Made by a program: the position numbers and the translations under genes. A DNA stretch of 64,000 bases from Chlamydomonas sphaeroides (lineage: Eukaryota > Chlorophyta > Chlorophyceae > Chlamydomonadales > Chlamydomonadaceae), in the NCBI GenBank assembly GCA_001662425.1, contig BDDC01000063.1, positions 68,452-132,451 on the forward strand, given 5' to 3'. The notes beneath the pieces are model-generated. The model had not been told where the DNA came from. It saw only the letters and a program-made list of their open reading frames with translations, and searched no databases. How positions within the stretch are numbered: the first letter of the stretch is position 1; each line of letters begins with the position of its first letter. Below, one piece after another: positions 50,501-61,841 of the stretch.

Positions 50501-50763
50501 CGCCCCTCGCACGCTCACGCTCGGCCCTCACCCCACCCCACGACCCCGGCCGGCCCCCTCAGCAGTACGACAGGAGCCCGCCCGGCGAGCTGGCGGCGGG
50601 GCACGGGCCGCCCGGCGCCAAGGCCGGCAGCCTGGACGGCATCTTTGCAGACCTGGGCGCACCCGCTGGGCCCGCGCCGCCGCGAGGCGGCCCGGCGGGT
50701 GGCGGCGGGCCGCCTGCGGCGTCCGAGAAGGACTCATTGCTCGGCGGCTTTTGGCGCAGTTGA
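44570..50763 (+). CDS. LMBR1-domain membrane protein (LMBRD2-like)
   Basis: Eighteen exons, from 44570-44625 and 44692-44859 through 50000-50307 and 50563-50763, sum to 734 codons including the stop (733 aa) with all phases consistent. The protein starts in a transmembrane helix (FIFSMVLVMAAIILL). It continues with VVPMDVYSTLKDDPP, LTWLLLPFFQYYSDAGDFT, VGLSNAFGLIATMILLGYGL, EIPRTLWKADPERQLKW, VLAVLFGLLSALIVWSEVT, TCWNFYHMIRM and LPLILVVMCVITLCNLWDKI. That order and length fit LMBR1 domain-containing protein 2 homologues, nine-helix membrane proteins; animal LMBRD2 is linked to GPCR signalling. The C-terminal 150 residues are cytosolic and Gly/Pro/Ala-rich, with RIHQPKKGIFGFFSKKP and an acidic-Leu end (EKDSLLGGFWRS). 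Intronic minisatellites occur near 47895 and 48833. The algal function is unknown. Confidence 0.92.
47895..47965. repeat. About 31-nt tandem duplication in an LMBRD2-like intron
   Basis: Two copies of GGTAGCAGCTGGGTTGGGCGGCATGCAGA, side by side after the donor at 47861. Confidence 0.75.
48833..48932. repeat. 24-nt C-rich minisatellite in an LMBRD2-like intron
   Basis: About four units of CCTACGTGCCCCCGCCTGGC with CCCG/CCCA variants, ending just before the acceptor at 48939. The array forms a long pyrimidine-rich tract next to the splice site. Confidence 0.8.
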
Positions 50764-51765
50764 GGGCCCGCCGGGGCGGAGGAGGCGGGGCCGAAGGACG
50801 TGGGGTGGGATCGGAGTGTCCCCGGTGCCGCCTGCTTGGGCTCAGGGGAGGCGCTGGCGGCGGGGCGGGGGCGGTTGCCGCTGGCGGGGGGGCCCACGCT
50901 GGGGCCGCGCTGGCGGCGCCGTGTGCGCTGTGGCGGTTGGCGCTGCGGGGGGGGGGTGGCGCAGCGACCGGCGGCAGGCGAGTGGCGGGGCGGACGCGTC
51001 GAAGGGGCGGGCGGCGGCTTGGGAGGAGGGAAGGGGCTGGGGCGGTGGAAGAGGGGGAGCGCGTTGAGACCTGACGTGTGTGCGGTATCAGGACGGACAA
51101 CATCTCTGGGTCAGGACGGCGGCATGGGAGAGGCGGCATTGAGACCTTGATGCAGCACTGACGCGCACGGCCAGGTGGGGGCCGGAAGCAGACAGGAACA
51201 GCGGCGTGCACGGGCGGGTCGGGCGCGACGCGCCCAACGAATTGAATGCAACGGAATCGTGCAAGGCTCTCATGAATAACTACCACAGGGTGTCAAGGCT
51301 GCAGGTGCCGGGTCGTTCGGCACGGCGCTCAGCTCGACAGCCTTGGTGGGCGCCTTCCCGTCTTAAGACGATTGGACCCGCAGGAGACATGCGCCGCGCA
51401 TCCAGGCGAAAGTGGGACAGCAATCATATGAGCAAGCTGCATGAGTAGGGTATTGGGACATGTTGGGAGGTGCCATGAGCCCTCATGGGTCGTGTTCACC
51501 GTGGGGTCCAGGTTGGTGGCCAGGGTAACGGCACGTACCCAGTCACCGCTGCCCTGACAGAGGCTCTTTGTAGTCGTTACATAATATTTGTCTACTCCCT
51601 GACTAGTACAGGTTTCATAGACAGACGCGCACCATATCGACCACAAAGACCCGTGCAAAGCCCTAGCGCGTTTAACAGCTCGCGCTGCTGGAAAGTCGCT
51701 GCCGACCGCCACACCTGCCACAACTAGCTCATGCCATAATCGCTGATCGCGCTCAGGAGCAAGAT
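50764..51765. other. Intergenic
   Basis: Tandem-gene spacer between the LMBRD2-like and F-box genes. The first 300 nt are G-rich 3' flank; the rest has no recognisable coding pattern or repeat. Confidence 0.5.
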
Positions 51766-54700
51766 ATGGCAGGGCCTGGCGAGGTGCTTCCTGGCACCGA
51801 CGCCAAGGCCGCGAGCGTCAGCGACACCGTGGACCTTCTCGCGCTGCTGCCTCCTGCGGTGTTTGCAGATCATGTGAGACATATTAAAGCTCATGGCGTT
51901 GCCCTGATCCGTCCCAGTCCGCGCCGGTCCCTCGAGCACCATCCCGGCTACATGCTCGCCCCGCGGCATGCCCCGCTACACCGCCCGCCCCTCTGCTGCT
52001 GGAAAGCCCCTGCATGGCCGCGGCAACACGCTACACGTCTATCCGGCAACTCTCCAACGCTGATGCGTTGCCAGACTTATCCAAGCGCCCCTGTCACACG
52101 CTGACTGGAACCCTGGCCCCGTCACGGTCCTCGGCCTCGCACCTCCCCCCAGGTGCTGCCCCTGCTGTCCGCAGCTGACGTTATACGACTTGCAACTGGC
52201 TGCCGCCACTTGCGCGCATCGGCCCTCACCGATGAGGTGCGGCGCTGCAACTAGCTAGCCTAGGAATCCATCACATACCGGTAAACCCTGCCTCTACCGA
52301 ACATGCAGTATGTTCCCAATACGTACCCAATCATGTATCTTAGTATAAACCCTCTTCAATGCTGCTTATCCGACGAGGTGCGGTCCTTCGGCTAGCAGCT
52401 GCTCGCAGCACGCGTCAGGCCGGCTGCTGCGAGGCGCACCAGGGCCTCCGCCGCGATCAGCCGCCAGCACCGCATCAGTATTCGCACGTCGAACGAGCCA
52501 CAGCGAGCGTCCACCAGAGCTGGGACCAGGACCGGCAGCGGGACGGGAGTTGTCGTCGGCCGGGGCTTGCTGGTCAGCTGGCCCCGGACGCCCGGAGGCG
52601 GCTCTCTCCCTGCCCGGCCACAGCCCCGGCTCCCCAGCCAGCCATGCAGCCGGCCAGAGTCGTTGGAAGCGCCGGGTGATGTGCAGGAGGCCGTATGGTG
52701 GGCGCCGCAGCCAGCCCGGCCACAGCAGCCAGGCGGCCACGCTGCAGCAGACACGGCGCAGCCGAGCCCCTGGAGGCCTGCGTCCGGCCCGGGCTCCGGC
52801 CCGCGCCTGCAGGGGGTCCGGCCACCGCCGGGGCCCGCTTGCTCCTTGCCCTTTAGCGCATGGTGCCCTGCGTGCCCTGTTGCGACACGGCTCTCACTCC
52901 CTGGCGCGCCCCGCTGTGCGGCGCAGGTGTGGCGGCCCCGCTGCGAGGCGCTCGGCTGGGGGCCCTTCCCCCGGGGCGTGTCGTGGCAGGTGCGCTGCTC
53001 GAGGGCCCTGGCGCTGGGCACCCACAACGCGAGGGCAGGGACCGCCAGCCCCGGCACTGCGCGCCGTCCGGCTGCCGCCCGCCCGTCCTCATCCCTCCGC
53101 CGCACCGCCCACCCGCCCCACCCACGCAAACCCGGTGCCGCCCCATCCGCGCCCCAGGCCGGCTTCTCCTCTCGCCGGCGCTCGCTGTGCGTCGAGTGCG
53201 GCCGCCCCAGCCCCTACGTCTTCGCGCTGCTGGGCTGCCGGGTGTGCGAGGGCTGCGAGCACGGGGTGAGCCACAGGGCGCCCCGCCGCGGCAGCGCGCA
53301 GCGTGCGGGGCGTGCAGCCCTGCGCCTGGGGCTATGCGCCTGCGGCTATGCGCCTGCGGCTATGCGCCTGCGGCTATGCGCCTGCGGCTATGCGCCTGCG
53401 GCTATGCGCTGTGCACACCAGTAGCCGGGCCGCCCATGCTGCCAGCCACCTGGACGCGTCTGGCCCTGCCATGGCCCTGGGTGTTGCCATGGCGCAGAAC
53501 ACGCGCTACGGCCTCGTCACGGCGCTGGAGGCGTACGAGCGGTACGGCGTGTCGTACGCGGCCCTGGCGAAACTGTCGCACCACGTGACCTGCCGCACGC
53601 GCTGCTACCTGCGGTCGGCGGTGGAGGCGCTGGCGGCCGGCGGCGGCCGGCCGCGGCAGCCTAGCAGCGGAGGCGACGGCGAGGAGGAGGAGGAGGGCGA
53701 GGGCGAGGAGGAGGAGGAGAACGAGGAGGAGGACCGAGGAATGGGCCGGGCGCCCGGGTCGGGCGAGGAGCTTGGAGGGGAGGCGGAGGGCACGGGCGAC
53801 AGCGGGGACAGCGGCTGCGAGGGCGGCGGCGGCGCTGCTGCCGCTCGGCGTGCTGCGGACAAGGCGGCCCGGAAGGCCGCAAAGAAGGCGGTGAGGATGG
53901 CGATCTGGGGGTAGCAGAAGCCAGCCGGGGGGTGCAGGGGGTTGCCTTCGGACACGGGCGGCCGAGTCCCATGAACCCGGGCGAGGGTTCCACAACGGAG
54001 GGAAGGAAGGGCCCGTGTGGCCACCCGCCCGCATGCGACTGCCAAAACCCGGCCCCGCCCCCCTCGCCCTGCAGGCCAAGGAGGCCCAGCGCCAGAAGCG
54101 CGAGCAGCGCAACGCCGAGGCCGCCACCGGCCGCCGCCGGCCCTGCTACGGCGCGATGGCCCGGCAGAAGGGCGAGCAGCAGCAGCAGCTGGCCGGCTCG
54201 CCAGGTGAGGCGGGCAGCTGGTCGCAGGGCATAGCTGTGGTGCGGGGGCACAACCCCTCACATCCTCGCCCAACACGCCGTCATGCGGGCTGCACCAGCT
54301 GCAAGTGCAAACGAGAAGCGTGCCAACGAGCGGTCGCTTGATGTAGAGGTTTGGCGTCGTTCGAGCACCTCAGCCCTCTGCTGCACGGCGCAGGCTTGGC
54401 CGCCTCTGCTCTGGGCCGCCGCGCGAGGCAGCAGCAGGCGGGCCAGGCGGCGGCGGGACCGGCTGGCAGCAGCGGCGGAGGCCGCAGCCGCAGCGGCGGG
54501 CACCGAGGGGCGGTGAGGGCCGAGCGCCGGCGTGCGTGCGTGCGTCCGACCCGGGCTGCCGGGGGCTACTGGCCCCCCGGCCGAAGTGGGGGCCCGGGGC
54601 GACGTGCGGACCTCATGCCGCCACTCCCATGCCCGCATTCCGTGTCACGCTCCCCTCTCGGGCTCTCGCCCGCCCTACCCCTTCCCTTTAGCTCTTCTTA

Positions 54701-55052
54701 CGGTGCTTCCCCGCCCTCCCGCTTTCCCCGCCAGGCGCCGCCTCTGGGCAGCAGCCCTCCCGGCTGCCGCGCCGGCGGCCCGCCGCTGCTGGTGCCCCTG
54801 GACGGGGCCGAGGGCGACAGCCTGCCGCTGGAGGGGCAGGCGGTGCCGCTGCCGCGCAGCCGCCGGGGCCGCGCCCGCGAGGCGCCTGCGGGGGGCGGCG
54901 GCGCTCGGGGCGGCGGCGGTGGGGCGGCGGCAGGCGGCGGGGGCCGGGGGTCTGGCGCCAAGCTCAAGAGCGGCTGGGCGGCGGAGCGGGAGGCGCTCAT
55001 GGCGGAGTGGGGGCAGTTCGGGGTGACGGGGCTGGTGCTGGCGGTGGCTTGA
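51766..55052 (+). CDS. F-box protein with XPA-like zinc module
   Basis: Eight exons (51766-51873, 52153-52236, 52927-52989, 53158-53265, 53498-53890, 54075-54204, 54394-54512, 54735-55052) join in frame to 440 aa. Residues about 23-70 form an F-box (LLALLPPAVFADHVLPLLSA, VIRLATGCRHLR, VWRPRCEALGW), which in this family binds Skp1 in SCF ubiquitin ligases. Residues 96-118 hold a CVEC...CEGC zinc pair with 15 residues between. The next stretch, RYGLVTALEAYERYGVSYAA and CRTRCYLRSAVEALA, parallels the XPA C-domain pattern (Y-L-I-T-x-x-x-A-x-x-x-Y ... YLR). An acidic Glu run, then a Lys/Arg/Ala-rich helix (KAARKAAKKA...KEAQRQKREQR) and a Gly-rich tail follow. It is a candidate SCF substrate receptor using an XPA-type fold; substrate unknown. 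The F-box call is firmer than the XPA likeness. Confidence 0.78.
53329..53411. repeat. 14-nt minisatellite in an F-box gene intron
   Basis: About six perfect units of GGCTATGCGCCTGC in the intron between exons 4 and 5. Confidence 0.9.
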
Positions 55053-55271
55053 GGCGGAGCGGGTCGGAGCGGCGGGGTGGGCCAGCGGGTGGGCGAGGGG
55101 GCGGTCGGACAGGCGGGCTGGGCAGCGGATGGGCAGCGGGTGGGTGGCGGGTCGTGGCCTCGGGGGGACAGCCAGGCGGCAGCTCTCGAGCACCGCACGG
55201 CAGTTGGCAGTTGGCAGTTGCACCTGCTGACGGCGCACGTGTCGTTGCATGGTCCCAAACGTTGTGCCTCT

Positions 55272-55537
55272 GACAGGGCAGGGGCACAGCCCCAAAGCAA
55301 GCCCTCGCGCGCCCCACAAGCAGTCGAGCCGCCCACCAACCCACCTCCTTCACCTGACGTTGCGCATCGCCAAAAGACAAGAATGTCCGCCCTCGGCAAA
55401 CGTGCGGCTGTGCAGTTACAGGCCACTTGCGCCCGCGGTGCTTGCCGCATGGGCGCCGAGGCCCACGTGGCCGCCCGCTTCGCGCCCGCCGCTCGCCCGT
55501 GCAATCAAAGCAGCGCCCCCTGCCTCCAGCGCTGTAC
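55272..55537 (+). pseudogene. Truncated, inverted copy of the LCIB/LCIC-family 5' UTR and transit-peptide exon
   Basis: On the plus strand an ATG at 55384 opens MSALGKRAAVQLQATCARG and continues through ACRMGAEAHVAARFAPAARP. The intact gene (minus, 59477) begins MYALGKRATVQCKATCACG and continues ACRMGAKAPVAARFAPAARP. Similarity also covers about 110 nt upstream of the ATG (for example CCCAAAAGCAAGCCCTCGCG against CCCCAAAGCAAGCCCTCGCG) and stops after CCTCCAGCGCTGT. Small insertions near 55500-55525 shift the frame before similarity ends, and no homologue of exons 2-8 follows. A 98-codon frame remains open to 55676. The duplicate is not collinear with a full gene, so I call it a pseudogene fragment; a co-opted leader exon is the alternative. 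Confidence 0.85.
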
Positions 55538-56366
55538 TGCGGGTGCCGCATACCGTGCTGCTGCCTTCGCGAACTCGTTGCCTCTCTGCTGGTCACCGCT
55601 ACGCTCAGCCCGCCGCCCGCTCGTGCCCGCGCTGAGGCCGCACGGGCGCTCGGCTGCCTGGCCCCTGTGCTTCTGACGTGCATAAAATTTAACAACGAAG
55701 CCGAACCCTGCATGTGCGTGGCAGCCACCCTGGGCGGCGGCTGTTGCACTAGCGGCCGCTGGCGCTTGCTAGCGGAAGGCCGGGCAGGGGCCTGCTATAT
55801 TGTTTAGCGTGTCACGGCCTTGTCCGGGTGAAGGGCCAGGGGTCGCCTGCGCAAGCAACGGGTGCACCACCCCAGGGGACGGGGCTGGTCTCGATCTTGC
55901 TGCTGCGGACGGCGGGCAGATCTGTGCAGTGGGCGTGGAGCATGTGGGCGGCGTGATGGGCAGAGCGCTCCCACCGGGGTGCGCAGGTGCGGAAGCTGTC
56001 AGGGAAGGACGAGGGAGGGAAGTGGCCGGAGGGCAGTGTTCGCCCCGGCAGTTACGCGAAGCAAGAGGCGTTCAGGTTGAGGGCCATCGGGCGACGTCCA
56101 AGGCGCGGACTCCGATATTCGCATCGATGTACGTCAAGGTACCGTATGCATCGGGATGGTGGCTGCAGCAGACGCGGTGTTATTGGAAACGGTAATCGGC
56201 GTGAAGCGAAGGGGCAACCAGTGTGTGCAACATGAAGGCCCCGTGGGCAGACAGACACCAACATCTCTCGGGCAGCAGCCACCCAGGCAAGGGCTCACGG
56301 CCTAGTGCTCATTGTAACAGAATGTGGGCAGCGAGGCAAGGTGACGCTTGGTTCCAGTGGGAGCCG

Positions 56367-56371
56367 TTACA
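56367..56371 (-). other. TGTAA polyadenylation-like signal
   Basis: Minus-strand TGTAA downstream of the LCIB/LCIC-family stop at 57082. The assignment is positional only. Confidence 0.3.
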
Positions 56372-57081
56372 CAGCCGGGCCATCCGCGCAAGGCGGCCCC
56401 GCTGCCTCCTGCCGGGCAGCCCATTGTCAGGGCCGTTCCATGCAGGAGTTCCGAGTGCTCACAGACCCTGGGGTCGCGAGCCTGCGACTCCTAGACCCCC
56501 CACCGCACGCACCATCATCCTCCATGGGATCGGCGTCGGGACGCGCAGTCGCGCTGCCCCCCAAAACCCCTCCGCCGCCCTCGCTAGGCGGCGACTGCCG
56601 CTTATACATGGGGGCCGTCATGCCAAAAAGCGTCAACAGTCCAGAGGGTACACAACCGCAGCATATCATCACAAGGCCACACACGCGCAGCATCAGGGCA
56701 CACCGTACAATGCGGTCAAGCGTCGCTCAGTCATCCAGTCTCGTCGTCCGAACCAGGTCTCGGGTCGGCAACAGGCCAGCAGCCGCGGCTAGGTGCGAAC
56801 CCAATCGCCGGATGCAAAGGGGTGTCATGGCGTTAGTATCGGTCATCTCTCATCCCGCAGCCCCGCGGGCCGCCAGCCCCGCCGCAGCGGCGCGGCGCGC
56901 CCCGCTGCGCGCCACCACGGCCGCAGCCGCCGCCATCCGGGCGGCGCGCGGCCGACGCTGCAGCCCGGGCAGGTCAATGCATCCTCCAATGCCCGCCCGC
57001 CTGCACACGCCCACCGCGCTCCGTACCCGCCGTACTCCCGTTGTGCGGCACCCCACCACGCTCCGTGCCCGAACGGCACAT

Positions 57082-59477
57082 TTACGGAGCCTGGAACGAG
57101 GGGTGCACGGGCTCGGGCGACTCCATGGTGGGCGCGTTGGCGTCACGCTCAACCGACAGCAGGCGGTTGGGGTTGTTGTCCAGGCGGATGCGGCTCTGCC
57201 ACGTGGGCCACTCGAACGAATCGGTCGAGCTGAAGTTGGGCGCGTACATGGTGCCGTCCGTCATCAGCTGGCTGCCGCCCAGCTTGGTCACCAGGTACTC
57301 CAGGGGGACCTGGGCGTGAGTATGTCGCGGGGAGGAAGAGCAGGAGCAGCGTCAGCGAGGGTGCATCTAGCGTGCGACGGGGGCGGCCGGCTGACACTGA
57401 ACGCAGGCTCGAGTACCCTTCAAGAACCTTTGCTGCGTGAACGGCCAGGACCGCCTTTGCATTGCCACGACACAAAAACACGGGCCCGGGCCTCACCTCG
57501 GAGATGACGCTGCCGCGCATGCCGGGCTGGATGTGCTTCAGCTGGATGCCGTTGAGCGAGCGGGTGCTCATGGTCTGGATCTGGCGCGGCGACAGGGCCG
57601 GCACCTGGGGGAGGTCAATGTACGTCTTCAGGCCGTTGACCACGGTGTAGCACTTGGCGGGCGCCACGAACTCGATCGAGGCGTCGCCGTCCTCAGTCAG
57701 CTCCTTGCCCCAGTTGTGGATCTGCACGCCGGTGATGACGGCGTAGTCGGAGGTAGCGGGGTCCACGGCCTTCTCGATCAGGTACTCCAGGTCGTCAGTG
57801 ATGGTGCGCTCGGCAACCTGGAAGACAGCAACGCAGGCGGCGCAGCGATGCGTCAGCGAGACATTCACGGTGCAAGCCCCCAGCTGACAAGGGCCATGGC
57901 AATGCGGCCAGCAACTGGGCGCCCCAGGCTTGGCTGCTCCTGTATCCCATTGCCGCTATGGGGAGCATGCGTGCCCAATGATTCGAGTGCCCAACGATTC
58001 GGGTGCCCCGGCCGGCCCGAGCTCCCGCCTGCCAACAGCCACGCGCACCTGGGTCAGGCCGGGCAGGTCCAGGGCCTTGACGTCCAGCTTCTCGTAGCGC
58101 ACGCGGCGCGCCAGGCGCTGCTGCAGGATGGTCAGCTCGGGGTCGAGCGGGTCGTGCACGCCGGGCACCTTGCACGACTTCTCAACGCCGTCAACCTGAG
58201 GGCGCGCGGGGAGGCGAGGAGAAGAGGCCGGTGAGGGGGCGCGTTGCGAAGAAGCAGGTGCGCAGGTGCACAGGGCGAAACCACGATGCTAGCGCCTTGC
58301 GGTGGTGCGGCGGCAGTGTACGTGGCATATGCACGGTGCTGGATGTCGGATTGTGTAGAAGGTCATGCGTCCGTGGATTGTGTTGTGATGGCTCACCTTG
58401 AAGGCGTTGAGGATGGCGAGCAGGGCACCGCAGGCGCACGACTGCTTCGGGCGGCCGGGGCGCGACAGGGCGCCCATCTCGCCCTCGCTGTTGATGGCAA
58501 TGTGGGGGAAGGCGAAGAACACGTAGCGCTCGCGGCCGCCCTGTACAGCGCGATGAGAGGGGACGACGGGGTAAGAGCGCGCCGGCAGGTAAAGGAGGGA
58601 GCGTGGGATGGGGGGAGCCAACGAAACCCCAATCGTGTTCAAGTCGCCCGACTTACGTTGCAGACGGGCGAGTGGCTCAGGCCGGCCTTCATGCCAGTCA
58701 CACCGCAGGTCAGGACGCCGCCCAGACCGTTGGTGTTGAACGAAGAGCCGAAGATGGCCTCGATCTTGTCCTTCAGCACCTGGGTAACCTCATCACGGCA
58801 CAGGTTGGTCATGGCTGCACAGAGGAAGGGGGGAGGCAGACAAGGGGTGAGGCAAGGACGTCCAGACACTGAAGCGACGCGGCTATGCAAGCGGCGCGCG
58901 ACGGACACCCCAGCTGCTTGTCTCGTGTGCTCACCAATCGTGTTGTCGCCGGTGAAGCCGAAGCCAGCCAGCGACACCTGAATTGCAGCGCCGAGGGTGA
59001 GCGTTAGCTCGGCGGCGACCACACGTCGACGCAGAGTCAGCAAGCAAACCGCGGCTTCCTCACCTCAACACGGCCCATGAAGTCATCGACGCCCATGGCC
59101 GAGGGGAAGTGCCTGGAGGCAGAAGGGGAAGGCCAACGTCAGAAAAACGCCTGAGCGAGAAGAACAAATTGCCTTGACATGTCACACGTGCACTCTCGCA
59201 GAGTTTCTTGCCGGGACGCTCACCGGATGATCTCGGTGTGGCGAGCAAGGAACGTGCGCTTGGCAGGGGCCTCCACAGCCGCGCCCGAGGTGGTCGCGAC
59301 AGCAGTCGACGCAGCCTGAGCGCGGACCATCACAGCGCTGGAGGCGCTGCTCTTGATGCACGGGCGAGCGGCCGGGGCGAAGCGGGCGGCCACGGGGGCC
59401 TTGGCGCCCATGCGGCAAGCACCGCAGGCGCAAGTGGCCTTGCACTGAACAGTCGCACGCTTGCCGAGGGCGTACAT
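57082..59477 (-). CDS. LCIB/LCIC: LCIB/LCIC family protein (theta-type carbonic anhydrase family, CO2-concentrating mechanism)
   Basis: Eight exons (59477-59224, 59112-59064, 58977-58935, 58814-58657, 58540-58397, 58195-58049, 57817-57497, 57309-57082) join in frame to 447 aa, close to C. reinhardtii LCIB and LCIC. The first about 75 residues form a chloroplast transit peptide. The core carries family hallmarks: RHFPSAMGVDDF, FTGDNTIAMTNLCRDEVT, FGSSFNTNGLGGVLTCG, GLSHSPVCNGGRERYVFF, FPHIAI and RPKQSCACGAL. In the family, zinc is held by Cys/His with a nearby Asp; candidates here are C121 (CRD), H163 or H181, and C203 or C205. In Chlamydomonas LCIB and LCIC form a complex in the pyrenoid-surrounding stroma that recaptures leaked CO2, and both genes are induced by low CO2. 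I cannot tell LCIB from LCIC by eye. The 5' end is duplicated in inverted orientation at 55272-55537. Confidence 0.95.
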
Positions 59478-61841
59478 TCTTGCTTGACTTCGAGAACAAA
59501 CACAGCAAAATGACTGAATTGGGTTGCTGGCCGGCTCAACTGAATGTGGGCTGCGCGAGGGCTTGCTTTTGGGCTGCGCCCATGCCCTGTAAGAGGTTCC
59601 GTACACCCACCAATTCCCCTGAAACCTACCCTCCTACCATGCCGCTGTCCAATCGTTGACCGAGTCCATGCCATGCGCCCAGCGCTGCTCGCGTAGCTGG
59701 CGCGGGCGCTGACTTGGTCGAGCGCCATGCGCATGTCGCGACCCCTGGAACACCCGCGCGACGCATCCGGAACACTCAAATCCTGCACGTGCAGTGATGC
59801 TCGGAACCTGTTGCATGGCTGATGCGCCCGATAAGCTGGGGCGGTTGCCCTCGAAACTTCACACTGGACGCGCGCGTTTCCACAGGTTTCCGTGCACGCG
59901 AAGGACGCAACTGGAGCGCCGGTTAGACCAGAAGCGGGGGCGCAAGGATTGAAGGGGATCGGGGGGCTCGGAGTCGGGCAGCCACAGGCCAGCCACACGT
60001 GGCTGTCGGCTGCCCCGTGCTGCCCGACAACGACCGTCGCCAGGTGTCGAGGCGGGCCCTCGCGGGTTCGCTTGGGGCATCAGGCGCCATCCCCTGAACC
60101 ATGGACCAAGCCGCACAGCCAGTGGACCGAGCCCCACCGACGCCCAGCTCTTGACTTCGCTGGACCCCTCCCCGCTTATGGTCGTTCATCCGCTGCCGTG
60201 CTCCTGACTTCACCTCGGACGGGCCGCTACAGCTCTGGCTGGGCTAGCAGGTTATTATATTATAGGCGTTCACGTGGTGGAAGCGATGAAGAAGCCAATG
60301 CCGGTAGGGTGAAAACCCGGGGAGAAACCCGGTCCCTCTGTCCAACAATAAGCTTGGCCGGGGCGGAGCTGCCAGGGGGGAGCCCGGCCTGGTCGTCCCA
60401 CCCAGCACGGCCCTGGCCTCCCCGCTGCCTCCCAAGACTCAACGACTGCCTCAAGCTTGGTGCGCCCTGGACTCCTGGACATGGGCCAGCTGGGAGCTAG
60501 GGAACGGGCTTGCATGCGCACACGGCGCACGAAGCACACGTGTTCCAGCCGCAGCCCCGCGCCGCGCCACCGGCATCACTGGCTCCCCGGCGCAGCCCCA
60601 CCAGCTGCAGGACCGCGCTGCCAAGGCCCCCAGGACGAACGTGCGGGTACGCGGATCGAGCATCCATGCCGGTTACTGCTACTGTTACTCTTACACCGCA
60701 GAGCGGAGGTCGCCGGATCACAGTCCGGGGTGCCCCCCCGCTGCGCCGCCGCGTGACGCCACCCCAGGTGCGCCCGCAGGCACGACCACCCCCTGGCGGC
60801 CCAGGCCGGTGCCCCCCGGCCACCAGGGCACCACAAGGCCCCGCCTGGGCCCTGCCTCGTGCCCCCCCCCCTTGGCCAGGCAGCTCGGCACCGCCGCCCT
60901 CCCCACCCCTGCCCTGGCCGTGCAAGCAGCCCGCCGCCTCGGCCGTCCGCCGCTTCGGCGGCCCGCCCGCACGCGCACCCTACTTTATTCCGGCCCTATT
61001 AGTTGAGCAGCCTCGGGTCGCATCGCGGCCCCTGGCCCAGCTCGGGCGCACGGCGCGCTGCGCTGCTGTGGCGCTGCGCATATCTGGTGCGTGTGTGGTG
61101 CGGTGCGTGTTCCAGTGTTAGGTAGAACAGAACCCCACACGCGTGTGTGGTGCGCCAGCGCCGGTGCCGAACCCAGCGTCAGACTACATGGGGAGGGCGG
61201 CTGCGGGGGATGCATTGGGACGCAGCCCCCGTCCCAAGCGCCGCCGCCCCGAGGCGGCCGCCGTCGCTGCCAGGTGAGGCCAACCCCCGGGCAGGGGCCA
61301 CTGCTGCGGGCCGGCTCAGCCTGGAGTGGATGCCGCTGCGCGGCCCAGGGCTGGCCACAGTGCAACACACGCCTCGCGCCCAGCGGCCTCGCGCCTCGCG
61401 CCCAGGCGCCGCAGCCTGGGTTGGCTGCAGCGCCCAGGTGCCCGCCCTGCAGCGCAGGTACGCGCGTGCGTGCTGCTGGGCAGCCTGCAGGCTCAGCTCC
61501 TGGGCTGCCGGCTGCTGTGGCGGAGCATCATGTCCCGCTGCCGTGTCATGTCCTGGGCCAGGGAGGGAGGGGGCGGGACACGGGTGGGGAGGGGTGCAGT
61601 GTGTTGAGGTGTGTTCGAGTGTTAAGCAGAACAGAATCCCACAAGCGGCACAGCACGCCCCGGGCAGAGTGTGTGTTCGATGCGTGCGCTGAGGAGACGG
61701 GCGGGTGCTTGGGACACCGCCAGTGCACGGCACGCGGCCGCTGGGCGCGCGCCACATGTCCTGCCCAGCTGCCCGGGTCAGCGCCATCAACATATGATAA
61801 AAAAACAGGTTTACCAACATGAACATACGAAGCCAGCCACG
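59478..61841. other. Intergenic
   Basis: Upstream of the LCIB/LCIC-family gene and downstream of the methyltransferase gene (both minus). The first few hundred nt at the 59.5 kb end are the presumed low-CO2-responsive promoter, but I can point to no specific element. Frames on both strands are low complexity. A short direct repeat is present (61103-61140 and 61611-61648). No gene is supported. Confidence 0.5.
61103..61648. repeat. Short direct repeat pair, about 38 nt
   Basis: GTGTTC.AGTGTTA.G.AGAACAGAA.CCCACA occurs at about 61107-61141 and again at about 61615-61649, with a few mismatches, about 0.5 kb apart. Confidence 0.6.

Larger units (their letters stand above)
55053..57081. other. 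Convergent intergenic with an LCIB/LCIC fragment
   Basis: This lies between the 3' ends of the F-box gene (plus) and the LCIB/LCIC-family gene (minus). It contains the duplicated fragment at 55272-55537 and a minus-strand TGTAA at 56367-56371 that could terminate the LCIB/LCIC transcript, giving a 3' UTR of about 0.7 kb. An 88-codon minus frame at 56693-56427 falls inside that presumed UTR and is not called. Confidence 0.55.

Noticed and set aside
56427..56693. 88-codon minus frame with hydrophobic start (MLRVCGLVMICCGC)
   Set aside because: It lies within the presumed 3' UTR of the LCIB/LCIC-family gene before its TGTAA; no family or second exon supports it.
59892..61700. Several 100-240 codon frames upstream of the LCIB/LCIC-family gene
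   Set aside because: Ala/Pro/Arg/Gly-rich composition with no motif or splice continuity; typical of open frames by chance in GC-rich DNA.
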